In this document: positions 1 through 7,916 of the stretch, in pieces
Layout of the letters: the number at the start of each line of letters is the position of its first letter
How positions within the stretch are numbered: the stretch's first letter is position 1
From: Planctellipticum sp942493135
GTDB lineage: Bacteria; Planctomycetota; Planctomycetia; Planctomycetales; Planctomycetaceae
Direction of reading: 5' to 3'
NCBI GenBank assembly: GCA_942493135.1
Contig: OW818684.1
Span: forward strand, 930,001-994,000
Length of the DNA stretch: 64,000 bases
Made by a program: the position numbers and the translations under genes
Notes under the pieces: model-generated
What the model was told of the DNA's origin: nothing
The model's database searches: none
Seen by the model: only the letters and a program-made list of their open reading frames with translations

Positions 1-1
1 C

Positions 2-742
2 GACCAGCCTGTTCCCGCCTACAGCCAGTCGGTTGACCAGCCGCTGGCCGGACTCAAGATCGGCGTGCCGCGCGAGCATTTCGCCGAGGGGATCGATCCC
101 GAAGTGGCGACCGTCGTCTGCCGGGCGCTGGATGTCTACAAGTCACTCGGAGCCGAGCTGCGGGACGTCGACCTGCCCCACTCGAAATACTCGATCGCGA
201 CCTACTATCTGATCGCACCGTCGGAAGCGTCGAGCAATCTCTCCCGTTATGACGGCATTCACTACGGACATCGGACCGAGGCCTTCGAGAGCATGGCCGA
301 GCTGTACGCCGGTAGCCGGGGCGAGGGTTTCGGACCGGAGGTGAAGCGGCGAATCATGCTCGGCACGTACGCCCTCTCGGCTGGCTACTACGACCAGTAC
401 TACGTGAAGGCGCTCAAGGTCCGCCGGCTGATCCGGCAGGATTTCGACAACGCCTTCGCCGACGTCGACGTCATCGCTGGCCCGGTTACGCCAACCCCTG
501 CGTTCAAGCTGGGCGAGCTGGTCGACGATCCGCTGGCGATGTACCTGTCGGACATCTACACCATCAGCGCGAACCTCGCCGGCATCCCGGGAGCTTCCAT
601 TCCCTGCGGTTTCAGCAAGACCGGCCTGCCGATCGGGCTGCAGCTTCAGGCGCCCCCGTTCGAGGAAGAGCGGCTGCTGCGGGCGGCGCGGATGTTCGAA
701 CAGGCTACCGAGTGGCACCTGCAGACACCCCCGCTGAGCTGA
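2..742 (+). CDS. gatA: Asp/Glu-tRNA amidotransferase subunit A, C-terminal part
   Basis: The last 246 codons of GatA; the gene begins left of the window. GatA is the glutaminase subunit of the GatCAB complex, which makes ammonia to convert misacylated Glu-tRNA(Gln) or Asp-tRNA(Asn) to the amide form. The readable part opens with the family-typical LKIGVPREHF stretch and keeps GPVTPTPAF and the C-terminal NLAGIPGASIPCGF region of the amidase-signature fold. The Ser-cisSer-Lys catalytic residues lie upstream and cannot be checked. gatB follows 54 bases later on the same strand, a common gat arrangement. The identification is close to certain; only the left end is missing. Confidence 0.95.
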   Translation, partial: DQPVPAYSQSVDQPLAGLKIGVPREHFAEGIDPEVATVVCRALDVYKSLGAELRDVDLPHSKYSIATYYLIAPSEASSNLSRYDGIHYGHRTEAFESMAELYAGSRGEGFGPEVKRRIMLGTYALSAGYYDQYYVKALKVRRLIRQDFDNAFADVDVIAGPVTPTPAFKLGELVDDPLAMYLSDIYTISANLAGIPGASIPCGFSKTGLPIGLQLQAPPFEEERLLRAARMFEQATEWHLQTPPLS

Positions 743-796
743 CCGCCTTCGCCGCGAGACTTCCACCGACCTCGTTCCAGTTGCCAGAAGCCTGCC

Positions 797-2281
797 ATGA
801 GCTACGACGTCATCATCGGTCTGGAAGTCCACGTTCAGCTCCAGACGCAGACCAAGATCTTCTGCGGCTGCTCGACAGCCTTCAATCCGGACCAGCCGAA
901 CGTGCAGACCTGCCCGGTCTGCCTCGGCCTCCCCGGTGCACTCCCCGTCCTCAACGGCAAAGCGTTCTGGCTCGCGGTCAAGACGGCCCTCGCGCTCAAC
1001 TGCGAAATCGCCCCATTCACGAAGTGGGACCGCAAGCAGTACTTCTACCCCGATCTGCCGAAGGGGTACCAGATCAGCCAGTACGATCTCCCCTTCAGCC
1101 ACGATGGCCACGTCGAGGTGGTGACGGAATCCGGCAGCGAACGCCACGTCCGCATCCTGCGGGCCCACCTGGAGGAAGACGCCGGCAAGAACCTGCACGA
1201 CGAATCCGGCCGCGGCCGTGACAGTCAGGTCGACCTCAACCGGGCCGGCACGCCGCTCGTGGAGATCGTCACCGAGCCCGACATGCGGACCGCCGAGGAG
1301 GCCCGCCGCTTCCTCGAAGAGCTCCGGCTGCTGCTGACTTACCTCGAAGTCTCCGACTGCAACATGCAGGAGGGAAGCCTCCGGTGCGACGCCAACGTCA
1401 ACCTGCACGTCCACCAGCCGGACGGCGGCAAAGTCGCCACTCCCATCGTCGAAGTGAAAAACCTCAACAGCTTCCGCTTCACCGAGCAGGCCATCCTGCA
1501 CGAAGTCGAGCGGCAATGGGAAGAGTTCCAGCGAACCGGCAAGACGATCAAAGACGCCCCCAAATCCACCCGAGGCTTCGATCCTGGCCGGGGCGCCACA
1601 TATCCCATGCGTGAAAAGGAAGAAGCCGCCGACTACCGTTACTTCCCCGACCCCGACCTGGTCCCCGTGACTGTGACACCCGAAGACGTCGCCCGCGTGC
1701 GGAGCGGGATGTGCGAAACGCCCATCAGCCGGCGGCAGCGGTTTCAGACGGAGTACCAGCTTTCCGCCTACGACACCGCAGTCCTGGTCGACCAGGGCCG
1801 CGAAGTCGCGGAGTACTTTGAAACCGTCGCCCGGGCTGCGGGTGACGGCAAACAGGCGGCCAACTGGATCACCCAGGACGTGCTGCGGGAGCTCAACGAC
1901 CGCCAGCTCACGATCGGAACGTTTCCAATTCCCGCGCCGGTGCTCGCCGATCTGCTGGGTCGGGTCCATCGCAAGGAACTGACGCTGAAGTCCGCTCGCG
2001 AGGTCTTTGCCGCTCTGCTCGAATCGGGCGAGCCCGCCGACATCGCGCAGATTGGCCAGATCATCGCCGAAAAAGGCCTGGCCATCGTCCAGGACGGCGG
2101 GGCCATCGACGCCGCCATCGCACAGGTCATCGCGGCCAATCCCAAACCGGTCGCGGATTTCAAATCCGGGAAAGCTCAGGCCGCCGGAGCGCTCATCGGC
2201 CAGGTGATGAAACTGGTCAAAGGGGCCGACCCGCAGGGGGTTCGCGAACGGCTGCTGGAGCAGCTTAAGTCGCTTCCCTGA
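797..2281 (+). CDS. gatB: Asp/Glu-tRNA amidotransferase subunit B
   Basis: GatB, 494 residues, is the kinase/amidotransferase subunit of GatCAB. It binds the misacylated tRNA and activates its side-chain carboxylate. The protein starts with the family signature IGLEVHVQL and contains YFYPDLPKGYQISQYD; the C-terminal third carries the helical YqeY-like tail (LIGQVMK near the end). Length is normal for the family. A weak AGAAG ribosome site precedes the ATG. The stop overlaps the tail of the convergent DUF971 gene by 17 bases, so the two transcripts run into each other. gatC is not in the window. Confidence 0.97.
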   Translation: MSYDVIIGLEVHVQLQTQTKIFCGCSTAFNPDQPNVQTCPVCLGLPGALPVLNGKAFWLAVKTALALNCEIAPFTKWDRKQYFYPDLPKGYQISQYDLPFSHDGHVEVVTESGSERHVRILRAHLEEDAGKNLHDESGRGRDSQVDLNRAGTPLVEIVTEPDMRTAEEARRFLEELRLLLTYLEVSDCNMQEGSLRCDANVNLHVHQPDGGKVATPIVEVKNLNSFRFTEQAILHEVERQWEEFQRTGKTIKDAPKSTRGFDPGRGATYPMREKEEAADYRYFPDPDLVPVTVTPEDVARVRSGMCETPISRRQRFQTEYQLSAYDTAVLVDQGREVAEYFETVARAAGDGKQAANWITQDVLRELNDRQLTIGTFPIPAPVLADLLGRVHRKELTLKSAREVFAALLESGEPADIAQIGQIIAEKGLAIVQDGGAIDAAIAQVIAANPKPVADFKSGKAQAAGALIGQVMKLVKGADPQGVRERLLEQLKSLP

Positions 2282-2615
2282 CGCCAGTTACGCCGACTTC
2301 TTCGCTCAGTTCGCGCAGGAGCTTGAGCGAAAAAATTCCGGTGGCGTGTCCGTCGTTGAAATGAATGCCGTAGGCATAGTTTCCAACAGGCAAAAGTCTC
2401 AACGCCTTAACGGGTTGCGCCTCTTCGAGCGTGAGCACGGGAAACAGGCTCGCCGCGGCCGGAGGCTGCTCGCGTTTCACTTTGCAGGTTGCGCACGGGC
2501 AGCGTTCGCGCAGCCGGCCCCACGCAAGACTCGCCTCCAGCCCGTCGCTCCAGACCAGCGTCAGGCCCGCAGGCGTTGCAGAAATCTTGTCTGGCCAGGG
2601 AGAATCGGCAGACAT
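2265..2615 (-). CDS. DUF971 (GBBH-like N-terminal domain) protein
   Basis: A 116-residue stand-alone DUF971 protein. The start at 2615 is chosen because GGAG lies just upstream; a longer reading frame to 2678 has no such site. A Cys-rich CPCATCK motif near residue 40 fits the metal-binding fold of this family, and the HFNDGHATGIF segment is typical. Known relatives occur at the N terminus of gamma-butyrobetaine hydroxylase and at the C terminus of HCF101-type (ApbC/Mrp) Fe-S carriers. It is divergent from the SUF genes, with about 260 bases between, so a role in Fe-S handling is plausible. That role is inference from domain family and neighbourhood only. Confidence 0.85.
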   Translation of the reverse strand: MSADSPWPDKISATPAGLTLVWSDGLEASLAWGRLRERCPCATCKVKREQPPAAASLFPVLTLEEAQPVKALRLLPVGNYAYGIHFNDGHATGIFSLKLLRELSEEVGVTGVREAT

Positions 2616-2705
2616 GGGCGTCTCCGGAAGCGTCGAAGCGGGTATGATCGGCGGCAATCCACACTGGCCGCGATGCACGACCTGCTAAGATTATATCCAG
2701 AAGTA

Positions 2706-2723
2706 GCGACTTTACGCAGTCGC
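2706..2723. promoter_or_regulatory. Palindrome in the DUF971/sufR intergenic region
   Basis: GCGACT and AGTCGC form a perfect 6-base inverted repeat with a 6-base spacer, lying between the divergent DUF971 and sufR-like genes and about 100 bases upstream of the best -10 box. The size and position suit a dimeric regulator site, possibly for the SufR-like protein encoded next to it. The cyanobacterial SufR site (CAAC-N6-GTTG) is not what is seen here, so the assignment is only a guess. Confidence 0.25.
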
Positions 2724-2801
2724 CACTTGCAGCCGTTAGTCCGCTGCCTGAAAATGGTTTGCATCGTCAGACCGCATCGGCAGGATTTTTCGCAGAGCAA
2801 A

Positions 2802-2830
2802 GTGTTAAAAGCAAGTTCCGCGGGTATAAT
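2802..2830 (+). promoter_or_regulatory. Candidate sigma70-type promoter for the SUF gene run
   Basis: A consensus -10 hexamer TATAAT at 2825-2830 is preceded at 17 bases by GTGTTA (2802-2807), a weak -35 match. It lies about 50 bases upstream of the chosen sufR start in the only sizeable intergenic space ahead of the run. Perfect TATAAT is rare in such GC-rich sequence, which is the main argument. No transcription start data are available. Confidence 0.4.
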
Positions 2831-2879
2831 CCCGTAGCAATCACGTCGGCCGTGGCAGGTGGCATATGGGGCCGGATCA

Positions 2880-3512
2880 ATGAAGACGTCTATCGAACCG
2901 GGCGACGAGCAGTTCCTGCAGCAGTTGCACAAGCTCGGAACAGGGTCCATCCAGGATCTCTGCCAGTCACTCGGCGTGACGGCGACGGCGATCCGCCAAA
3001 GGCTCGTCCGTCTGGAGGCGCAAGGGTTCGTCGAGCGCGAAGTCATTCGAACCGGTCGCGGTCGGCCGCATCACGATTACCGGGTGACCGCGCTGGGCCT
3101 CAGAGAACTGGGAGACAATTACTCCGAACTGGCGATTCTGCTGTGGCGCGAACTGCGATCCATCCCGGAGGTCGAAGTTCGGCAGCGCGTTGCGAACCGC
3201 CTGAAGGCGGCGCTGGTCCAGCGATACGGAGGCGAAATTCAGGGCGAGACTTTGCTGGCGCGGATGCAGGGACTTCAGGCCGTGCTCGAACGTCGGGGAT
3301 TTCAGATGGAAGTCGGGTCGCGCGACGACCTGCCGATCCTGCGGGAAAACAACTGCCCCTACCAGGAACTGGCCGGCGAAGATCCGGGAATCTGCGAACT
3401 GGAGAAACAGGTCTTCGAAGAAGTCCTGGGAGTCGAACTGAAACTGGCCTGCTGTTGTCGCAACGGCGACAACAGCTGCGAGTTTCAACCCATGGAATCG
3501 TCGGTCAGGTAG
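2880..3512 (+). CDS. SufR-like Fe-S-sensing transcriptional regulator
   Basis: A 210-residue regulator counting from ATG 2880; a GTG at 2859 would add 7 residues and has no better ribosome site. Residues 10-75 form a winged helix-turn-helix (SIQDLCQSLGVTATAIRQRL, then a GRGRP wing). The C-terminal part has cysteines at 159, 172, 191-193 and 200. C159-x12-C172 matches the first spacing of SufR proteins, which bind a [4Fe-4S] cluster and repress suf genes when the cluster is present. It heads the SUF run, 38 bases before the nuoB-like gene, so autoregulation and repression of the run are likely but inferred. Confidence 0.85.
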   Translation: MKTSIEPGDEQFLQQLHKLGTGSIQDLCQSLGVTATAIRQRLVRLEAQGFVEREVIRTGRGRPHHDYRVTALGLRELGDNYSELAILLWRELRSIPEVEVRQRVANRLKAALVQRYGGEIQGETLLARMQGLQAVLERRGFQMEVGSRDDLPILRENNCPYQELAGEDPGICELEKQVFEEVLGVELKLACCCRNGDNSCEFQPMESSVR

Positions 3513-3550
3513 TCGGTCGCGTTGCCGACGGCGAGGAGTTTGAGAACAGC

Positions 3551-4108
3551 ATGGCATGGATTGACGGGCGATTCGAGGAAACGGTCCTCACGACATCGAT
3601 GGAAGGCGCGCTGAACTGGGCCAATCAGTCCAGCGTCTGGCCGATGACGTTTGGTCTCGCCTGCTGTGCCATTGAAATGATGGCCGTCGGCGCTAGCCGG
3701 TTCGATCTGGACCGCTTCGGAGCGGGAGCCTTTCGCGCCTCGCCCAGGCAGGCGGACCTGATGATCGTCGCCGGAACGGTCACCTTCAAAATGGCCAGTC
3801 GCGTCCGTCGCCTGTACGAGCAGATGCCCGATCCGAAGTATGTGATTGCAATGGGAGCGTGCACGATCGGCGGCGGCCCGTATTTCAAGTACGGCTACCA
3901 CGTTGTGAAGGGGGTCGATCTGGTGGTGCCGGTCGACGTCTACGTCCCCGGCTGCCCGCCGCGCCCCGAAGCGCTGCTGGAAGGCATCATGCGGATTCAG
4001 GACAAGATCCGGTCGCGCAAGCTGGCGAAGAACGGGGTCGAAATTCCCCCGGTGCCGCATCACTCGGGTCGAGTGGCGCTGCCCCCAAGTTTGATCAAGG
4101 CCTGCTGA
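3551..4108 (+). CDS. NuoB-like [4Fe-4S] subunit, solitary
   Basis: A 185-residue protein of the NADH-quinone oxidoreductase subunit B (20 kDa) family. In complex I this subunit carries cluster N2 and passes electrons to quinone. All four cluster ligands are present: C38-C39 (LACCAIEMM), C104 (MGACTIGGGP) and C135 (VPGCPPRPEAL). The ATG at 3551 has GAGGAG upstream; an open frame continues far upstream, but no homologous residues lie there. No nuoA, nuoC or nuoD gene is adjacent. Its neighbours are sufR and sufC, 38 and 82 bases away. It may be a true complex I subunit encoded apart from its operon, or a paralogue with another Fe-S role. Confidence 0.88.
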   Translation: MAWIDGRFEETVLTTSMEGALNWANQSSVWPMTFGLACCAIEMMAVGASRFDLDRFGAGAFRASPRQADLMIVAGTVTFKMASRVRRLYEQMPDPKYVIAMGACTIGGGPYFKYGYHVVKGVDLVVPVDVYVPGCPPRPEALLEGIMRIQDKIRSRKLAKNGVEIPPVPHHSGRVALPPSLIKAC

Positions 4109-4190
4109 CGCCGCGGCATCCCGCGGGATGCGGAGCGAGGGCGGCCGGCGAGTGTTTTCGGTGGGTCGTTTTGTGGAGCGAGAGTTTTCG

Positions 4191-5027
4191 ATGAGCAGTC
4201 TGCTGAAGATCTCTGACCTGCATGTCGCCGTGGAAGGCGTTCCCATTCTGCGGGGCGTCAGCCTGGAAATTCGTCAGGGGGAGATCCACGCCCTGATGGG
4301 TCCCAACGGCTCCGGCAAGAGCACACTGGCCTACGCGCTGGTCGGGCATCCCAAGTACGAGATCACCAGCGGCACGATTCAAATCGACGGCCGGAACATC
4401 AACGAACTGGACCCCTGCGAACGAGCCCGACTCGGGCTGTTCCTGGCGTTCCAGTATCCGGTAACCATTCCCGGCGTGAAGGTCGCCGACTTCCTGCGGC
4501 ACGCCGTCACCAACGTCCGGACGCCCGACCGCAAGGAAGGCGAAGGACTCATCCCGATGCGCGAGTTCCGCAAGGAGCTCAAGCAGCGGATGGAAGAGCT
4601 CGGCATGGACACCGAGTTCGCCCGTCGATACCTCAACGAAGGCTTCTCCGGCGGCGAAAAGAAGCGAATGGAGATTCTGCAGCTCGCCATGCTGCAGCCG
4701 AAGTTCGCCATCCTGGACGAAACCGACAGTGGTCTCGACAGCGATGCAGTCCGAGTCGTCAGCGAAGGGCTGCAGAAGCTCGCCGGCCCGCAGATGGGCG
4801 TGCTGATCATCACCCACCACGAACGCCTGCTCGAATACAACGTCCCCCAGTTCACCCACGTGATGCTGGCCGGCCGGATCGTGGAAACCGGCGACGCCGC
4901 CTTGGCCCACGAACTGCACAGCAACGGCTACGCGACGGTTCGCGAGCGACACCCGCAGGAAGCCGCCGAAGAACAGGAACGCCGGGACGCCGCGGCCGCC
5001 GTCAACGACGCCGTCGGCGTGAACTGA
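4191..5027 (+). CDS. sufC: SUF Fe-S assembly ATPase SufC
   Basis: SufC, 278 residues, is the soluble ABC-type ATPase of the SufBCD scaffold complex. Visible motifs are Walker A GPNGSGKST, the signature FSGGEKKR, Walker B FAILDETDSGLD and the H-loop ITHHER. The SufC-specific DETDSGLD wording separates it from transporter ATPases. The ATG at 4191 follows GGAGCGAGAG; an upstream in-frame ATG adds 21 residues without homology. The next gene on the strand is a Uma2 nuclease, 21 bases on, not the usual sufB or sufD. Confidence 0.97.
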   Translation: MSSLLKISDLHVAVEGVPILRGVSLEIRQGEIHALMGPNGSGKSTLAYALVGHPKYEITSGTIQIDGRNINELDPCERARLGLFLAFQYPVTIPGVKVADFLRHAVTNVRTPDRKEGEGLIPMREFRKELKQRMEELGMDTEFARRYLNEGFSGGEKKRMEILQLAMLQPKFAILDETDSGLDSDAVRVVSEGLQKLAGPQMGVLIITHHERLLEYNVPQFTHVMLAGRIVETGDAALAHELHSNGYATVRERHPQEAAEEQERRDAAAAVNDAVGVN

Positions 5028-5048
5028 GGCCCTGAGGAGACTGGTAAC

Positions 5049-5741
5049 GTGTCGATGCTGGTGGCGGAATCCGATGCAGCGTTCGTCGCGACGCGACCTT
5101 GGACCGTTGCGGACCTGCTCCAGAATCTCGGGCAGATTCCGGCGGACCGGATCCGCCTGCAGCCTGCGCCCGGCACGGCCACCGAGGAGGACCTCCTTCA
5201 GACCCGACGCTGCGAGTTGATCGACGGCACATTGGTGGAACGCGCCATGGGCTTTTTTGAGTCGCGCCTGGCGTTCATCCTCGGTTATCTGATCGAACAG
5301 TATCTCAAAACGAATCCAATCGGATTCACGACTGTCGGTGGCGATGCCTACACGCGACTGGAAGGTGTTGGAATCCGCGTCCCGGACGTCGCGGTCTATT
5401 TCTGGACTCAGTTACCGGAACAAAAAGTTCCCCACGTCTCAGTCGCAGACACGATCCCCCTTCTGGCAGTCGAGGTCGTCAGCCCTACCAACACACGCCA
5501 GGAAATGGTGAGGAAACGCCGCGAATTTCTCGAACGTGGAACCGAACTGTTCTGGATCGTTGACCCGCGAAAGCAGACTGTGGAAGTCGCCTCGGCCGAC
5601 GGCAGTGAAGCGACTCTGACAATCGATGAGACCTTGTCGGGCGAACCCATCCTGCCCGGTTTTCGCCTGAAGATTGCAGACTGGTTCGGCCAGGCCGAAT
5701 CGGCCCCCCCTGCGCAGGAAGACTCCTCCAAGACCCCTTGA
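5049..5741 (+). CDS. Uma2 (DUF820) nuclease-fold protein 1
   Basis: A 230-residue Uma2-family protein with a restriction-endonuclease-like PD-(D/E)xK fold. Residues 1-45 form an N-terminal extension with several prolines. The core runs from CELIDGTLVER (55) through VPDVAVY (PD at 112-113) and VEVVSPTN (E142), with basic residues R155/K156 following. Translation probably starts at GTG 5049, preceded by GAGGAG. It lies 21 bases after sufC and 82 bases before sufB, all on one strand. It is clearly more divergent than the two Uma2 copies further down. The biological role of Uma2 proteins is unknown, and nothing here shows a target. Confidence 0.9.
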   Translation: MSMLVAESDAAFVATRPWTVADLLQNLGQIPADRIRLQPAPGTATEEDLLQTRRCELIDGTLVERAMGFFESRLAFILGYLIEQYLKTNPIGFTTVGGDAYTRLEGVGIRVPDVAVYFWTQLPEQKVPHVSVADTIPLLAVEVVSPTNTRQEMVRKRREFLERGTELFWIVDPRKQTVEVASADGSEATLTIDETLSGEPILPGFRLKIADWFGQAESAPPAQEDSSKTP

Positions 5742-5823
5742 AGTACTTTGCCGGCAGATGGCCGGTTGACCGACAACTCGAACTTGCCAACGGCAAGCCG
5801 CCGAGAGGAAAGAGACTAGAACT

Positions 5824-7245
5824 ATGCCCACCGACCTGACCGCCCCCCCTGCTGAAGAAATCGGCGCCGGCGATTACCAGTACGGCTTTCACGAGTCGAC
5901 CGACAATTACGTGTTCCGGGGCCGTAAGGGGCTCGATCGCGAAGTCGTGTACCAGATTTCGGAAATGAAAAAGGAGCCCGCCTGGATGCGGGACTTCCGC
6001 CTGCAGGCGCTCGACATCTTCGAGCAGAAGCCGATGCCGACCTGGGGCGGAGACCTCACCAAGCTCGATTTCCAGGACATCTACTATTACGTCCGCGCCT
6101 CCGACCGGCAGGAAAAAAGCTGGGACGACGTCCCGGACGATATTCGCCGGACGTACGACCGGCTCGGGATCCCCGAAGCCGAGAAGAAGTACCTGGCCGG
6201 CGTAAAGGCTCAGTACGAATCCGAAGTCGTCTACGGCAGCCTGCAGGAAGATCTCGTCCGCAAGGGCGTGATCTTTACCGACACCGATTCCGCCGTCCGC
6301 GACTACCCCGATCTCGTCCAGGAATACCTGGGGACGGTGATTCCGTCGACGGATAATAAGTTCGCAGCGCTCAACAGCGCCGTCTGGTCGGGCGGATCGT
6401 TCATTTACGTCCCGAAGGGCGTGCACATCGAGTTCCCGCTGCAGGCCTATTTCCGGATCAATTCGGAGAACATGGGCCAGTTCGAGCGGACGCTCATCAT
6501 CGTCGACGAAGGGGCCTCGGTCCACTACGTCGAAGGCTGCACGGCTCCGACCTACAGCTCCGAAAGCCTCCACTCCGCGGTGGTGGAAATCCTCGTCAAG
6601 CGCGGCGCCCGCTGCCGCTACACCACGATCCAGAACTGGTCCAGCAACGTCTACAACCTGGTGACCAAGCGGGCCATGGCCTACGGCGACAGCCTGATGG
6701 AATGGGTCGACGGCAACCTGGGTTCCCGGCTGACAATGAAATATCCCGCCATCTACCTGATGGAACCGGGCGCCCGCGGCGAGACGCTGTCGATCGCCTT
6801 CGCCGGCAAAGGCCAGCACCAGGACGCCGGGGCCAAGATGGTCCACTGCGCCCCGCACACGTCGAGCCGGATCATCTCGAAGAGCATCAGTAAGAATGGC
6901 GGCCGGGCAAGCTACCGCGGGCTCGTGAAAGTCGAGAACGGCGCCCATCACTGCAAGAGCAACGTCGTCTGCGACGCGCTGATCCTCGATCCCGAAAGCC
7001 GGAGCGACACCTATCCGTATATCGAAATCGATCAGGAAAACGTCGCGATCGAACACGAAGCATCGGTCTCGAAGATCGCCGAAGAACAGCTCCTGTACCT
7101 GATGAGCCGGGGAATGAGCGAACCCGAAGCCTCCGCGATGATCGTGACGGGGTTCATCGAGCCCCTCGTGAAGGAACTGCCGATGGAGTACGCCGTCGAA
7201 ATGAACCGGCTGATCGAGCTCCAGATGGAAGGCAGCGTGGGATAA
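5824..7245 (+). CDS. sufB: SUF Fe-S scaffold protein SufB
   Basis: SufB, 473 residues, is the main scaffold of the SufBCD complex on which the cluster is built. It has the long parallel beta-helix core with hallmark stretches FIYVPKGVHIEFPLQAYF, NSENMGQFERTLIIVDEGA and IQNWSSNVYNLVTKRA. The conserved HHCKSNVVCDAL segment carries the C-terminal cysteine proposed as a cluster ligand. The N-terminal helical domain and length are normal. It is separated from sufC by a Uma2 gene and from sufD by two more Uma2 genes, while remaining on the same strand with short gaps. Confidence 0.97.
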   Translation: MPTDLTAPPAEEIGAGDYQYGFHESTDNYVFRGRKGLDREVVYQISEMKKEPAWMRDFRLQALDIFEQKPMPTWGGDLTKLDFQDIYYYVRASDRQEKSWDDVPDDIRRTYDRLGIPEAEKKYLAGVKAQYESEVVYGSLQEDLVRKGVIFTDTDSAVRDYPDLVQEYLGTVIPSTDNKFAALNSAVWSGGSFIYVPKGVHIEFPLQAYFRINSENMGQFERTLIIVDEGASVHYVEGCTAPTYSSESLHSAVVEILVKRGARCRYTTIQNWSSNVYNLVTKRAMAYGDSLMEWVDGNLGSRLTMKYPAIYLMEPGARGETLSIAFAGKGQHQDAGAKMVHCAPHTSSRIISKSISKNGGRASYRGLVKVENGAHHCKSNVVCDALILDPESRSDTYPYIEIDQENVAIEHEASVSKIAEEQLLYLMSRGMSEPEASAMIVTGFIEPLVKELPMEYAVEMNRLIELQMEGSVG

Positions 7246-7280
7246 TCGCGAGAACCGGCTGCACCCCGGAGGACTTCGCC

Positions 7281-7883
7281 ATGTCGACTGCACCCGTCTG
7301 CAAGTATTCCGTCGAGGAATACCTCGCGCTCGAACGCCAGTCGGAGATGAAGCACGAGTTCTACAGAGGTGAGTTGTTCGCGATGACCGGCGGTACCGAA
7401 GCTCATAATGTGATCGTCGCGAATCTCATAACGGCGATCAATCTGATGTTTCGCGGACAGAACTGCCGCGTCTATCCCAGCAACATGCGAGTGAAATGCC
7501 CGAGTAATCTCTACACCTATCCCGACGTTGTTCTGGTCTGCGGAGACCGGCAATTCGACGACAGTCGCAAGGATACGCTGCTGAATCCACAGTCAATCAT
7601 CGAAGTGCTGTCGCCGAGCACCGAAGCCTACGACCGTGGCAAGAAGTTCAAGCGTTACCGGGAGATCGAATCTCTAAAGGAATACGTCCTCGTCTCTCAA
7701 GACCTGATGCTCGTCGAACAGTTCACGCGACGGCACGACGCAGCCCATTGGAACCCGACCGAACTGCGTTTGCCGAACGCGGAATTGTGTCTGTCGACGG
7801 GCAATTGTCGGCTGTCCTTGTCGGGAATCTACCAGAACGTCGATTTCGCCCCGGCTGATACGAACTCCGAACTTGCAAATTGA
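7281..7883 (+). CDS. Uma2 (DUF820) nuclease-fold protein 2
   Basis: A 200-residue Uma2 protein. It starts MSTAPVCKYSVEEYLALE, the usual amphipathic opening of the family. PD at 81-82 (YTYPDVVLV), E108 in IIEVLSPST, D118 and K121/K122 give the expected active-site set, so it looks intact. GGAGG precedes the ATG. The gene ends 33 bases before a paralogue of the same length with clearly more than half of its residues identical by eye, pointing to tandem duplication. It starts 35 bases after sufB. No function is assigned beyond a probable nuclease fold. Confidence 0.92.
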   Translation: MSTAPVCKYSVEEYLALERQSEMKHEFYRGELFAMTGGTEAHNVIVANLITAINLMFRGQNCRVYPSNMRVKCPSNLYTYPDVVLVCGDRQFDDSRKDTLLNPQSIIEVLSPSTEAYDRGKKFKRYREIESLKEYVLVSQDLMLVEQFTRRHDAAHWNPTELRLPNAELCLSTGNCRLSLSGIYQNVDFAPADTNSELAN

Positions 7884-7916
7884 AATGCTTGCCGCCGAAT
7901 ATCCGAGATTCCCGCC

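Noticed and set aside
143..1969. 608-codon open frame on the minus strand opposite gatA/gatB
   Set aside because: It mirrors the conserved gat genes; high GC keeps the antisense frame open. The translation is low in hydrophobic structure and matches nothing.
2706..2830. Cyanobacterial-type SufR operator CAAC-N6-GTTG
   Set aside because: No such site was found in the region; only a different palindrome is present.
2759..3550. N-terminal extension of the nuoB-like frame over the sufR gene
   Set aside because: It overlaps the regulator in another frame and has no family residues; the ATG at 3551 has a good ribosome site and gives normal length.
5485..7293. 602-codon minus-strand frame opposite sufB
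   Set aside because: Shadow of sufB, without homology.
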